64,000 nt of DNA from Rhytidiadelphus loreus (GCA_947034895.1 OX344763.1:46871025-46935024); one strand, 5' to 3'. Counted from the stretch's first letter, positions 11,510-23,300 are shown. Numbers and translations: made by a program. Notes: a model not told the origin generated them from the sequence alone.

Positions 11510-13992
11510 TTAGTTCAAGTCCATTGGATTGTTCTGAGAACCACTTGTTGCACCTTGTTCATAATCATTGGACTCTCCAACAACGAGTTTCTTCTTAGCA
11601 CGAGTCCTTGAAGCAGGTCCATCTGCTTGTAAAATAGATTCCAAGACATTGGAGTTCTTGAGAGCTTCAAGTGTCCTTTTAGTTTGCGGAGAGTGTAACT
11701 CCAACAGATAATCGAGTGCTTGACTTTGGTAATAAGGCCCGTATGTTGAGTCGAGGTAAGCCATACTATTCAAGTCTTCTGGAGTGGCATTTTCATCACG
11801 ATTAGCCCCTTGTTCACCTTCAAAATTCCAACGATGTCCTTTCAGATGAGCACCCCACTTGAAGGTTTGGGATGTCTTATCAAAATATCCACCAAGGCAT
11901 TGAAAAAAAAACGCCCTCTTCCCTGCATTGTGAGCTCCTTTTCCCATAAGGTTGAATGCCACTCTTAGGATTTCACGCGGGTTCGTTTCCCAATTCAATT
12001 GTGAGGCAGCAGCTCCCATTTCTTGATCATGTAGACCTTCTCGCCAACTCCAAAGCAAGTCTTGTTCTCAAAATCGGGTCTCTGCCGTCGTGTCTCTATT
12101 GTGTTCCCAAGAAGGTGGCATGTAAGTCATCAAGTTGAACATGGTATACAAGCGATCATGGAATGGTGCTGAACAAATCACACATCGTCGTCTAATCAGA
12201 CATTGGGTGATGAGACACTGAGGATGGTACACATGTGTACATGATCCAAGTGCCCATCCTCCTTCTAGCCCAAATTGTTCTAGACATATGGGGCATTTGG
12301 TATGATCCACGACAAAATGAGCTGGCTTTGGCCACAATAGACTTTGGTCTTTTTCGTTGAAGTGACTAGACATGTGATTTCCGTGGTCCCAACCATTTTG
12401 TGCCCAATCTATGACATTTTTTTCCGCCACGTCAAGCATGGACATGGTATCCGGAAACATGTCTTCCATCAATGCCCATGATGTCAATCCATTCTCTCGT
12501 TTAGGGGCATTTGCTACAAAGTTCTTCGAAACTTTGTCTAGCTCTTTCGCAACTTGTTGAGATTGATCCACGGAGAGAATGCACGCGACCTTCCAATGAT
12601 AGTCGCTGCCAATACTGCCAACTTCTCTCGAACCATTCTATTTTTCTCAACCAAATCAAGTTTCTTTGATGATTGTAGATGTGGAATGATAGGAAACAAA
12701 AGTGAATCCTGAGTCCCTTGCAAACCATCAACGTGCGGATTGATAGTATCTCTTGAGACGAACGGAAGCGATGCCATTGGAAGAATTGAATAACGCTTCA
12801 TACGCTTGGCAGGAGGAGAAAGGTGAATGACATCGCTGGTGAGGTCCCAACAACCTTGTCCAAGTGATGTGGATCTTGCTCAACAAAGGTGTCGTCTATG
12901 TCCGACAATGTGAAAGTCTGATGCTCTTTTTCTTGAAGGCCTTGTAATTCTTTCGATTGTTGAGAAATGAGAGCATTTTTTTGTTCACATGTAGACCGCC
13001 ATTTCTTCACATCACCTTCTAAGGTTGCAATTTGTGCATCCTTGGTCTTCAAGAGGTCGAGAGCCTTCGCCAACGTCATCGCATTGTGAACAACATCAGA
13101 TTCAGACTGTGGAATGGGAATATGATTTGTGGCACATACGGGCGAGTCGTCACTTAAAGCAAAGTCGAAGACGTTGTTGGCGTCTTGTGGTGGCAAGATT
13201 GGAGTCGCAATTGTGGTTGAGGCTGATGCCAATCTAATTTTCGTGGTGGACCGTCGCACCTTGGCATGATGTTTCATCTTCTTTCCTCGTGATGATGAAG
13301 CGGCTTGAACATTTGGAACTGGAACTTGGACAGGGGTGATAATTTGTTCCTTTACTCGTACAAGCTTAGGAACCCGTGTGCCATTTGAATCATTATCCTC
13401 TTCTGATTCTTCCGTGTCCACCTCTTGAGTTTCTTTGTTTTGTGGATCACTTTGAAAAGGCCCAAGTTCACCCTCTGGAAATTTTAGAACCCCTCTTGGA
13501 ATTATTCCAACTTCCGGACGCTCCACATAGGTCTTTCCTTGATGGTGGTCCAGTCAACCTATTTGTTCAAGGCGCCTTAGCATAGGCACCTCTAGCAATG
13601 AACAAAGGGGCCTCATTCCTATCTACAAAAGGGGTTTTGTAGAGGACCTGCCACAATTCTAAACACCTTCGTATGAAAGTTGGATTTTCACAATACTTCA
13701 AATTTGCCTTGTTATTGTGTCGGTTGTGATGATGGCGCCATGCCGGAAAGAACTTGCCAATGTGACACCATTCAATGTAGTCTTCGCACACCTGCATACT
13801 CCATGGCTCTGGCTCCTCGTTCCACCCTTTGAAAGCTAGGTGGTTATCATTGTGCAACACATGCCATCGCTTCTTGTGAATGTTACCCCTCCGTTTTCTA
13901 GTCTTGTCTTTGGCAGCCTTCCGAATTGCACCAGGAGTGCGTACAGTGGAAAAACCCGGAAGGGATCCATCACTGCTACCTCCAATCGCCAT
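11510..13992 (-). pseudogene. W-domain / coiled-coil / RING family protein, frameshifted
   Basis: Read from ATG 13990-13992 down to TAA at 11510. Conserved pieces occur in order but in different frames: a W domain (WSMQVCEDYIEWCHIGKFFP, RRCLELWQVLY, VDWTTIKERP); an acidic/Ser linker and short coiled coil (12798-13526); a lead-in containing RENGLTSWALMEDMFP; a RING-H2-like finger with CPIC, CTHVYHPQC and CVIC (about 12150-12300); and a C-terminal domain of about 180 residues to 11510. One in-frame TGA at 12068-12070 lies between RING and C-terminal domain, and frame changes occur near 13550, 12800 and 12570. Some changes could be small introns, but the TGA and the break inside the VDWTT motif suggest decay. 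By RING homology the intact protein could be a ubiquitin ligase; substrate unknown. Confidence 0.65.
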
Positions 13993-14037
13993 GAGATTTG
14001 CAGACGTCGCAAAATTGTAAGAACCAAATGATAGCAA

Positions 14038-14167
14038 AAAATAGTATATATATTATCCCAAAGGGTCACGCATGCAACCAACAAAGGTTGCAAGACAGAA
14101 AGCCTCAATGGAAAATGAAGGTGATAGCATGATGATGGGCTACTGGATATATAAGGCGAGTGACTTC
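14038..14167 (-). promoter_or_regulatory. Probable promoter of the 11.5-14.0 kb gene
   Basis: On the minus strand upstream of the start codon, TATATATA-type sequence occurs at about 14043-14056 and a second AT-rich core, CTTATATATCC, at about 14148. The GC-rich minisatellite begins immediately upstream, as in the other members of the group. Confidence 0.4.
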
Positions 14168-14580
14168 GGTTTAGGGGGGCGAGTACGGATAGGGCAACTG
14201 CGTATCCAGCGATTGCGGGTCTGGGGAGGCGACCGCGGGTCCTACGTGGGCGACAGCGGGTCTCAAGTGGACGACCGCAGGTCTACCACCGGATCTAGGT
14301 ACCTTTTGCGCACCCGAGGTCGCCCACCCGAGACCACTTCCTAAACCCGCGGTCTCCCTCCCAAACCCGCAGTCGCCCACCCGTGGTCTCCCTCCCAAAC
14401 CCGTAGTCACCCACCCGCGGTCTCCCTCCCAAACCCGTAGTCACCCACCCGCGGTCTCCCTCCCAAACCCGTAGTCACCCACCCGCGATCTCCCTCCTAA
14501 AACCGCAATCGCCCATCCGCTGTCGCCCTCCTCCACCCGCAGTCGCCCCTACCCGCACTTTCCTACCCGTACGCGCCCTC
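14168..14580. repeat. GC-rich minisatellite with a 34-bp tandem core
   Basis: The left part has GGGCGACCGCGGGTC-like motifs. The right part (about 14345-14500) is a tidy tandem array of about 34 bp, each unit holding CCCGCGGTCTCCCTCC and AAACCCGTAGTCACCCA, with about five copies. It faces the start of the minus-strand RING-family gene. Confidence 0.9.
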
Positions 14581-14587
14581 TAGTTTG

Positions 14588-14617
14588 CCAGGTGTATGCC
14601 ATGTGGCATACACCTGG
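14588..14617. other. Perfect 14-bp-arm palindrome
   Basis: CCAGGTGTATGCCA and TGGCATACACCTGG flank a 2-bp centre (TG). It stands at the edge of the GC minisatellite. It is not followed by a T run in a transcription context, so I do not call it a terminator. It could be a protein-binding dyad or a relic of a fold-back element. Confidence 0.8.
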
Positions 14618-14689
14618 AAGGGTGTAATTTCCTGCAAAGTCAAAGGTAAATTTGACTTTTCGTGACGTCGCGCGGGCTCTACTAGACGT

Positions 14690-16218
14690 CGCGTGACGTT
14701 TGTCTATCGCGGTGTCGTGCTGTCGCAGCGAACAACCCTAGGACCAACCTCTGACATTTTGAACACAAACACTTTGTCGAAGTCAGTTCCCTGCCCAATG
14801 AATTTGTTCTTTTCAACAAATGCCCAATTACTGCAATCCCAAAGCTTTGTGATGTTGTCCATGACTCCGAAACAGCGGAAGTACTTGAATGATGTGACTT
14901 CGTTTCGAATACTTGGGAAACTTATGAATTTGCATTTCTCGAGAATTGGCATCAATTCATATATTCTGAAAGCAACGGGTGGAGCTCCTTCCGCTCGGAG
15001 AAGCATCCCTCCCAAGAACTCCTTGCTTGCCTCTAAGATGATTGCAGAATTTGTTGTAGATGGATTTCACTCAACTTGGTCCGAAATCATAGAACGAGTC
15101 TTGTCCTTGGAGTCTCGACAGTCTCCAACTCTCATAGGATGATTGTGATAACCAAAATGAATACAAGCTCAAGTCATGTCAACTGAACCAACTACATAGT
15201 AAATTTTGGTAGGACAACTACCAATACAGGATGGAACAGTGCAGTATACCTTGCACGTGATAGTTGCTTCCGCTAGAGGAATACCTTGAACCTCAAATGG
15301 AACAGGAGAACAACCATTCCATTCGGTCTCGTTGATGAAGGCTACGCGGTGCTCACGAGTTAGGTAGTCACAAGACAAGTTGTCACAGCGAAGATGCCCT
15401 ACGCATGAAAATAATCTAAATGTTAGACCATCTCCATTCTTGATATTTGTCGTATGCAAATTTGACCACACGTGACCGTCGTAGCGTTTTTCCATTCCTA
15501 TGAGAAGTTTTTCTTGAGAGTAAGACACAAAGTGATCTCTAAGTGCAAGTAACTCGAATATCACATTACCGTTATACAAAGGATGAACAAATTGGACCAT
15601 AGAAATTCGTATTACATTCCAATCGACCTTTTTAAACGGATTCTGGGAGCCCTTTGTAGTAACTAACCTCTGTAAACATGAAATGATAGAGGGTTTAAGA
15701 GAAGATGAAGAAGGTGTTATTAAGGTTGGACAATGGGAGGAAGATGTGTTAAGCCTCTAAACTAAACAAAAAAAATCAGATTTCAAAAGTTTAGAGGGTG
15801 GAGATGAGCCATCATAATCATCGCTATCAATGGCAATGACCTCAATTCTAGGCTTGATCTTCACAGTATTCAACAGTGGTGTCTGAAAAGTGCTAGTGCT
15901 AGAAACTCTAGTGGTACATCCTAGAGTGAAAGATCCATCAATGGATAAAGGTAATCTATACACTACATACCGACCTGGACGCAAATGCGAATGCCTACTA
16001 GGGCCAAGGATAATGGCCTCTTGACCTACTGTATGCGTCACATCCTCACTTGAACTATCAAACACCTCCTCATCAATATCCAAGGAGTTCTTTGCAAGAA
16101 GAAAGCGAGCACTTAGTCGAGACGAATTCACAACAGCGTATTCCAAATCACCAACAAGGAATGAGATTGGAACCACGACTCCAAGTGACCTTAGAACTAC
16201 CATTAAATCAAATGTCAT
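14690..16218 (-). pseudogene. Decayed Cys/His-rich gene of unknown function
   Basis: Two open blocks on the minus strand: 15757-16218 (N-terminal, with HSHLRPGRYVVYRLPL and an acidic IDSDDYDG tail) and about 14690-15600. The second block has CVGHLRCDNLSCDYLTREHR, then NETEWNG, CKVYCTVPSCIGSC, IYYVVGSVDMT, a LHLGYHNHPM motif and KCKFISFPSIRNEVTSFKY. It stays in one frame across at least two TGA stops (after VGSVDMT and before NPSTTNSA). The paired Cys and HxH patterns suggest zinc binding. I associate such proteins with transposon-derived repeats in plants, but cannot name the family. The 3' part ends abruptly near the palindrome at 14.6 kb, so the copy is truncated. Confidence 0.55.
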
Positions 16219-16343
16219 GCTAATTCTCCGTGAAAGCCTCTAAAATATCAGACTAACGCCTCATAGAAGAACCACAGAAGTTACAATAATCCAAGTGCAT
16301 GGAATCGAGCTATTGTGACACTATGTTCAGAGCCCAAAGGGAT

Positions 16344-16475
16344 CACTAGTAGAAAATCCTGCCCAATCTGTTGTTTTGGTCACGTTGATCATCAACAAAT
16401 TTTCATTGATCAACAGAAATTTGTTGATGATCAACACGACCAAAACAACAGATTGGGCAGGATTTTCTACTAGTG
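16344..16475. mobile_element. CACTA-type MITE, 132-bp fold-back
   Basis: Starts CACTAGTAGAAAATCCTGCC and ends with the reverse complement. The whole element is nearly one palindrome, with arms of about 60 bp around TTTTCATTGATC. It is flanked on both sides by GAT (16341-16343 and 16476-16478), the 3-bp duplication typical of the CACTA/EnSpm superfamily. It has no coding capacity. Confidence 0.93.
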
Positions 16476-17060
16476 GATTGTAGAACTCACTTGATGTTTA
16501 TTCCCTTTGCTCAGATTTGAATATTGTGCGTCATACATTTAATGTATGGTGCCCCATGTAATAAAGGGAAAAAATGACTATAACACTATTTACTAATTCT
16601 GTTTAAATGCTCCTACAAATACTACTCAATGATAGGCATTCCCAGAAGTAAAGAATTTAAGTACACTCTTTATTTATGGTAACAATCAGTAAGCAATACA
16701 TGCAAATCAGGATGGTATATCCCGAATAAGTTGACGGTGATAGTCAATAATGATTGACAAAAGAAGCAAAAATAAACCACCGGTCATACTGAATACTATT
16801 ATGACAGGCATCCCACCCTGGATCCTCCCCACAGGGTGACTAATCCTCACCCTTTTGATCGAGTGAAACAAATCTGACCCTACCGTTTAGCGCCATGACC
16901 TCATCTTCATCATGTGAACACGAATTATAGCCCCCTAAGGAGTAGATCTGGGTTGCAGAGTCTCTTCCCAAAAACCTATCTAGTACCGCCACTACCAACT
17001 CCTCTCAGGGGTCATCCTTGGTATTTTTTCTCTGATTTGGTTTAGGATGCCAGTATATGC
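16476..17060. other. Spacer between two CACTA MITEs, no gene seen
   Basis: No open frame or repeat is recognised. The TGC target duplication of the next MITE lies at 17058-17060. Confidence 0.45.
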
Positions 17061-17274
17061 CACTATAAGAAACCTGCGTTTTAATTGGCATTTTGTGATT
17101 TTTTCAAACGGATTTTAGGTGACGTCGGGAAAAACAACATGTGTTTTTTCACGTCCAAGTTGACATCCAGATGTTATATTGGACGTGAAAAAACACAAGT
17201 TGTTTTTCCTGACGTCACCTAAAATCCGTCTGAAAAAATTACAAAACGCCAACTAAAGCGGATTTCTTATAGTG
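17061..17274. mobile_element. CACTA-type MITE, 214 bp
   Basis: Begins CACTATAAGAAA and ends TTTCTTATAGTG, with long inverted arms sharing AAACGGATTTTAGGTGACGTC on the left and its complement on the right. The TGC target duplication is at 17058-17060 and 17275-17277. Its termini differ from the CACTAGTAGAAA group, so it belongs to a second CACTA family. Confidence 0.93.
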
Positions 17275-18104
17275 TGCGGTCTCAAACTTTCACAGTTCAC
17301 TGGACTCGAGGATTTGGTACAACGAATTGGGTGGCAATGGAACGCAACCTCTGATCAAGGCGTGGACAAATAGACAGCGAAACTACTTCGAAAGTCTCCA
17401 CCGCGGCATCAAGCGAACCGTCCCCAAATGCGTCTGGTCCTCAAATGTGGCCTCTGAGGTGCATAATTGGGACTTTCAATTGGAATGCATGATTTCTGGA
17501 GTGTCGGAGTTTGTCTTAAGGAGCAGACGGAGAAGGGCAAAGAATAGATATGCTTGCGGTTTGGAAATTTGGATTTCCGTGTGGCCGCGAAGAAATGGGG
17601 TCTTAGAGTTAGTGTGCATGCATCTAGCTCAGAGATGCTAGGGTTGGTATACATACAGCATGGGAGGGTTGAGTTAGCTCTAGGCCAAAAAATCCGCAAG
17701 TGCTGGGGTGGATATGCATGCGGCACTGAAGGGTTGGATTAGCTTTGGGCCAAGAGATTTGCGAGTGTTGGGGTGGATATGCACGAAGGATTAGAAGTCG
17801 AGGTTTTGGAGAAGTCATTTCCTTCTGAGCTGCTGTGCAAGGAGGGGTGTAGATTATTCGTGCATTTTTTCTAAGGTTGTCAATGGGTTGATTTGGGCTG
17901 CTGATGGGGGGGGCTTGCATGCGTGAATGGGTTGGAAGGATTGTCTTGGGCCGTGAGTGCCGGAAGGTTATGCATGAAGGATTTTTAGTCGGGGTTTTGG
18001 TGAAGTCATTTCCGTCATTGCTGCTGTGCAAGGGAGGGCGGGGATCATTCGTGCCTTCTGTCAAAGGTTATAACTAGGTCAACTTCGGTTGGTGATGGGG
18101 GTAG
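17275..18104. repeat. Diverged left part of a 66-bp minisatellite
   Basis: From about 17640 the sequence repeats GCTGGGGTGGATATGCATG and GGGCCAAGAGAT-type blocks at roughly 66-bp intervals or multiples. It is related to the tidy array at 19270-20330 but much more diverged. The segment 17275-17640 is single-copy, with no gene recognised. Confidence 0.6.
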
Positions 18105-18360
18105 GTACACTAGTAGAAAATAACTGACCAAAACAACAAAAATCCAACACAGAAGTGTTGATTTTTTTTGCTACAAAGGTCGAGTTGACTTGGACAGTAT
18201 ATAACACAAAAGTGTTGATTTTTTGTTACTGTTTTTGTTGATTTGGTCAGGGTGTTTTTTTTTTTAATAATTTTTAAATTTAAAAAATTGTTTTTCTATT
18301 GCCACATGGCGGCATCACGTCGCGCCACGTGGCAACCACCGATACGTAGGCAGCCACCGC

Positions 18361-18424
18361 TATGGGGGTTTGAACCTTGGACCTCACGATTGAGGTTCAA
18401 GGCTCTAACCATTGAGCCACCCCA
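18361..18424 (-). ncRNA. tRNA-like Pol III promoter segment (SINE-like relic)
   Basis: On the minus strand, TGGCTCAATGGTTAGAGC fits the tRNA A box and GGTTCAAACCCC fits the B box at tRNA-like spacing. The 5' side, GGGGTGG, partly pairs as an acceptor-like stem. The middle is an ACCTCA-ATCG-TGAGGT hairpin that does not make a standard 7-base anticodon loop. I therefore read a tRNA-derived SINE head or degenerate tRNA carried inside the CACTA element, not a working tRNA gene. Confidence 0.6.
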
Positions 18425-18490
18425 AAATCCATATGAATACAAGTGAGTTAGAATTACATTTATATTGTTTTTTCATTTTTTTGGTAAGAA

Positions 18491-18839
18491 CAGCAGACTT
18501 TGGTGGCCGTTTTGGCATAGTAAAACACTTTTTTTGAAAAAACTTTGAACTAATAAGAGTTATAAAATTAACCTAGCTTTCACCTCCAAAAATCCGTTTG
18601 AGATTTGGAGTCTTAAATAAAAATTTATAGACAAAATTCAGAGCGGGTGTTTAAAAATGTCAAAAAAAAAGTTCATTTCAACCCTGCTCTGAATATTGTC
18701 CATAACTTTTGATTTAAGACTCCAAATCTCAAACGGATTTTTGAAGGTGAAAGATAGCTTGATTGTCTAACTTTTATTAGTTCAAAGTTTCTTCAAAAAA
18801 AGTATTTTACTGTGCCGAAACGGCCACCAAAGTCTGCTG
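18491..18839. mobile_element. 349-bp fold-back element nested in the CACTA element
   Basis: CAGCAGACTTTGGTGGCCGT at the left reappears inverted at the right, and the arms continue for roughly 150 bp (AAAATCCGTTTGAGATTTGG and its complement) around a short centre near 18650-18690. No clear target duplication is seen. The structure is a hairpin-type MITE inserted in, or forming part of, the CACTA element. Confidence 0.8.
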
Positions 18840-19269
18840 ACTTCAAAAAACACCGACATGTGAATGATTTAGTGTTAAATTAAATGAAAATTGTACATAG
18901 AATTTAACTGTGGGGATTTAAACATTGCCCAAATGATGAAAAAATATTTCAAGCTTTTGTAAGTCTAAATAAACAAAAAAGGTGTTGATTATGTTGTTGA
19001 TTTGGACATTGAACTACTGAAATCAACAAAAAAATTTGACCATTTTGTTGCTCATGCCAAATCAACAAAAACTTGTGAATATGAACAAAAAAGTATTCAC
19101 AGTTTTGTTCATTTGGACATTGTGTTACCAAAATTAACAAAAAATTGTAACCATTTTGTTACCTTGTGCCAAATCAACAAAAAATTGTGAAAATGGTCGA
19201 TACAGTGCCCAAATTAACAAAAAGTTGATGATTTTCTATTGATCTAGATATCATTTTCTACTAGTGGTA

Positions 19270-20330
19270 CGCAAGTATGGTAGGGTTGGAAGTGTGGTCA
19301 CGAGGCCGAGAGATCCGTGATGTCTGAGGTGGGTACGCATGCGTATGTTGGGATGGGAGAGTGCTTGGGGGGAGAGAATGCCCCGAGATCTGAGTCTGTA
19401 TGCATGGGGGATTGGGTGGGGAGGGGGTCTCGGGGCCGAGAGATTTGAAAGTGTTGGGGTTTGTATGCATCAGAAATTGGGTTGGTAGGGTAGTCTCGGG
19501 GTCGAGACATCCGAGAGTGCTAGGGTTTGTATGCATTGGGTTGGGAGGATGGTCTTGGAAGAGTGAGTGCCTTGAGGTCTGGATCTGTATGCATGGGGAA
19601 TTGGGTTGGGAGGGTGGTCTTGGGGCCGAGAGGTCCGCGAGGTCTAGGGTTTGTATGCATGGGAGATTGGATTGGGAGGGGGTCTTGGGACCGAGAGGTC
19701 TGCGAGTGATGAAGTGGATATGCATGGGTTGGGAGGCTAGTCGAGGGAAGAGAGTGCCGCAAATGCTGGGGCGAGGTTTGATGTCGGTATGCATGCGTGA
19801 GTGGGTTGAGAGGGGGGTCTTGGGGCCAAGAGGTACGTGAGGTCAAGGGTGGATATGCATGAAGGATTGGTATGGTTGAGTGGTCTGAGGGGAGAGAGTG
19901 CCGCGAGTACTAGGGTGAGGTCTGGTGGGATATACATGCAAGATTGGACTAGGGGGGGTCTTGGGGCCGAGAGGTCCATGAGGTTTGGAATCTCTATACA
20001 TGGGGAATTGGACTGGGAGGGTGGTCTCGAGGCCAAGAGGTTCGTGAGGTCTAGGGTTTGTATGCATGGAGGATTGGGTTGGGAGGGTGGTCTCGGGGCC
20101 AAGAGATCTACGAGGTCTAGGGTCTGTATGCATGGGGAATTGGGCTGGGAGGGTGGTCTCGGGGCTAGTTGGCAGATGGGTCTTGGGGCTGAGACGTTCG
20201 AGAGTGCTAGGGTCTGTATGCATGTGTGAGTTGGATTGGAAGGTTGGTCGGAGGGAAGAAAGTGCCCCGAGTGCTTTCGTAAGGTCTGGGTGGATATGCA
20301 TGTTCTATGTAACGATGTTCTATGTGAGGG
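19270..20330. repeat. 66-bp minisatellite
   Basis: About 15 copies of a G-rich unit: GGTCTCGGGGCCGAGAG, then GTCTAGGGTTTGTATGCATG, then GGGATTGGGTTGGGAGG. The period is 66 bp, a multiple of three. Long open frames therefore appear on both strands, with a 22-residue repeat (PRPPSQPNPPCIQTLDL on the minus strand). I consider these frames a by-product of the period and not genes, since there is no start or codon support. Confidence 0.9.
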
Positions 20331-20361
20331 GCCTAATGTTATTATCTTCGCACTTGTGTAG

Positions 20362-23300
20362 GTCGTTGTCAACAATCCTTCCGCAGTTGGAGAGTCTCAT
20401 ATGGCAACAATGGAGAATCTGCTCAACAATGCAGAGGTAGCTACTTTAGTAATTGTGAGCGTGTCCGTCACTCCAGACTTGGTCCCAGACCTGCTCCCTT
20501 TGGATCCTCCACAGTTGCCACATCCATAGCCCATAGTAAGTCTAGATGACCTTCTTAGGGACTTAGAAGAAAACGTTGATTTCCTTGATGATCATGGTAT
20601 TGGGTCACTTGGTCATTCGATCGTGACTTTGTTAGGTACGGAGGACTCTCAGATCTTGATTTGCTCAACTGCAAAATCCGTCTGGGATATTCTTATTTAC
20701 TATTGTGGTGATTATAGACTTCTTTCTAAGACATGTGATTGTGTTGTTTGAGGCACGCTGTCATCTTCATGTATTCATTCATCGTCGGATTTATCTCTGC
20801 GGTATTTTTGTGTATCTAATATCTATTGTCTTTGATTCCAATTACAATGTCATTTTAATTATGTCTACTTCCAATGATGTTAGTTCCATGACATTTATAT
20901 GATTGTCTACACTCACAGCATTTGTCCATCTAAATGTGATGCAGGGCAATGATGAGATGCGTCTTCTGGAGATGCCTCCGAAATTTGTTAGATCCGCGAT
21001 GCTGGATGATCGACAATAGCTTGAGCTTGTCTCCGACACAGATATGGAGGATGAGTCAGAAGGAACAATTACGGAGATCCAGGATGACTTTATAGAAGAC
21101 GACATTAGGCGCGCCTAGAAGATGGATACCATTTCAGTCATATCGAGTTTGAGGCTGTCACCTTCTGAGTTCTCACGCATGAGAATTCCCTTGTGTAGGT
21201 TAGTGCCAATGCTTATGGTCCGCCCTACTTTGGCATGCAATTTGACTCTTCTCGAAAATAAGTTCACGAATGGATACGATGAAGGAGCAAGGATCTTCTA
21301 TGTTTCTATTGCAAATAAGCAAGGCAAAACCGTTGAGTTCACTAAATCTGAGAAGGAAGCTTGGGGTCCTCTATAGAATGGGGTGGAAGTATACTAGACC
21401 CCACCCACTTTCGGCAAATCCACTATGTATAAAATTTCCAAAAAGTACTAAAATTGCACTAAATGTGAATTTTTCTGGGTGAAGATAAAAAAAAATTGAA
21501 ATTTTGAAGCAAAGGCATTCTAGGACTAGGTGCAAGCATCTTGAATCAAAATTAGATATACGGAAAACGTACTTTTCGATAAAGTTATTCCTTGCCAAAA
21601 AATTAGTACTATTTCTGTAGATCTTTGTCAAATACGTGATGTAGTTAGGAATCTAAATGTAGATTTAGATAGAGGAAACTTTGTTATTTTCTGTGATGAA
21701 AGGGATGTAGAAAAAGAGTTCTTCAAGGCCTTGAATTTTGTACTTTTCTGTGATTTGTAGTACTGTGACATTTTAGTAGTCATCTGGAAAAGTACTTTTT
21801 TAAGAACATGAAATAAGTTTTTAAGCAAATTCAAGAATGCTCCTAGGTAATTAACATATGTAGTCTATAGGAAAACAATATGAGAATCTGAAAAACGACT
21901 TCTAAGTTCAAGTATTACAAAGTACAAAAAATTTTTTACTACAGATTTTGTATTGTAACCTCAAAAGTACAAGGGTCTAGTGTACTTCCACCCAATGCTA
22001 TGAATGACCAATTCAACATGTATTTGAAGAGCAACCAAGAGCTAGCGCATTTAGGGGACTCCAAGTTCTTTGTCTATGATGGAAATTACAAATGAATTGC
22101 TTGGATGAACCACATTTCTTGTCTTCATTCATTGGAAATCGATTGGCACATATCCATGGACTCTATTGTCTTGGACACCAAGAACAAAATTGGTGTGGCC
22201 ATGCAGGCAATGCACGATATTAACAAGTGAGTCAACCCTTCTTCTGCATGAATGACGATCATGTACTTTCTAGCTCAACTCTTTGGATCTATGTTTTCTG
22301 ATTTTGTTGAACTCGTCATGTGATACTTCGGCAAGAGCACAGAGCATTCTCACGTCAAGACAAACCTTGTGCAAATATTGTATCGAATTCAAAAGTATGG
22401 GGTTATGGAGATCGATAAATTTAATGAACTTCTCAACGCAGAGGAAGTAAAAACATGTCAACAAACTACACGGAAGACTTGGTATAAGATGCCTTTGGAG
22501 GTGTTTACTTCATTCATTTTCAAGGTATGGAAATTTGTTACATTTGATTTAAGATTTAGATTGACATGCCTACCTAGAACGTGGTCTCTGTCTCATCACT
22601 TTTGTTGTGATGACCAACAAGATATTGCAGCTGCTACAAATTTAGCAGTTCGGAAGTACTATGAAAATATTCCAAAGGACAAGGTGAAGCCCGAAGGTGT
22701 TGCAGATGCGATGCGATGTTCTATCAAAGACTCCACTAAAAAGTTGTACAAGAAACTATCTAAAATGGTGGCGGTAGCATCACCTGCGCTTGGAAAGGAT
22801 TGGTTGTTGCAGGTACATTCGTTAACCATCACCATAATTGTGTATGAAGTCACAAATTTTCCTTAACCTGCATTCTTAATTCTTGGTTCTGATTTTGGGA
22901 TAGATTGAAAGGCATTGGAGCATGTTTGCCATGCCAGAGCTCACCCTCGAGAAGCTTCAGCTCATTGCTACCGCCAACGTCAACCCCACTTTCAAGGTGA
23001 GATGGCTTAGGTGGATGAATGCATCTGCACCATCTAGGAAGGCACGGAAATTCCCACCACATCTAGTGAATGAGGACAAGTTGCAGTTTTTTCTCACCAA
23101 GGCCTATTGGTATGCTGGGGTATGTCCTCAATGCACTCCTAAATGAAATTGAGCCAGTTCATCTATGAAATTTCAATTTCATATTGTTCTATCAATACTA
23201 GAAAATTCTAATGTATTGTTTTCATTTTATTCACCTTATTCTTGAACACTAATCCCAGTACTTTGCAAATTGAGGACGAAGCCAATGAGCTTCTTGAATC

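Larger units (their letters stand above)
18108..19266. mobile_element. CACTA-type non-autonomous element, 1159 bp
   Basis: Starts CACTAGTAGAAAATAA and ends with the matching ATTTTCTACTAGTG. The flanking target duplication is GTA (18105-18107 and 19267-19269). Its termini match the 132-bp MITE at 16344. The interior has subterminal repeats of the form CCAAATCAACAAAAA near the right end and related motifs near the left, a tRNA-like segment, and a 349-bp fold-back. There is no transposase. It interrupted the 66-bp minisatellite. Confidence 0.92.

Noticed and set aside
18361..18424. Functional tRNA gene
   Set aside because: A and B boxes are good, but no standard anticodon arm with a 7-base loop can be formed, and it lies inside a CACTA element. 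It is listed only as a tRNA-like relic.
17624..20375. Several Pro-rich or Gly-rich ORFs on both strands
   Set aside because: They are translations of the 66-bp minisatellite. The period being a multiple of three keeps frames open without selection.
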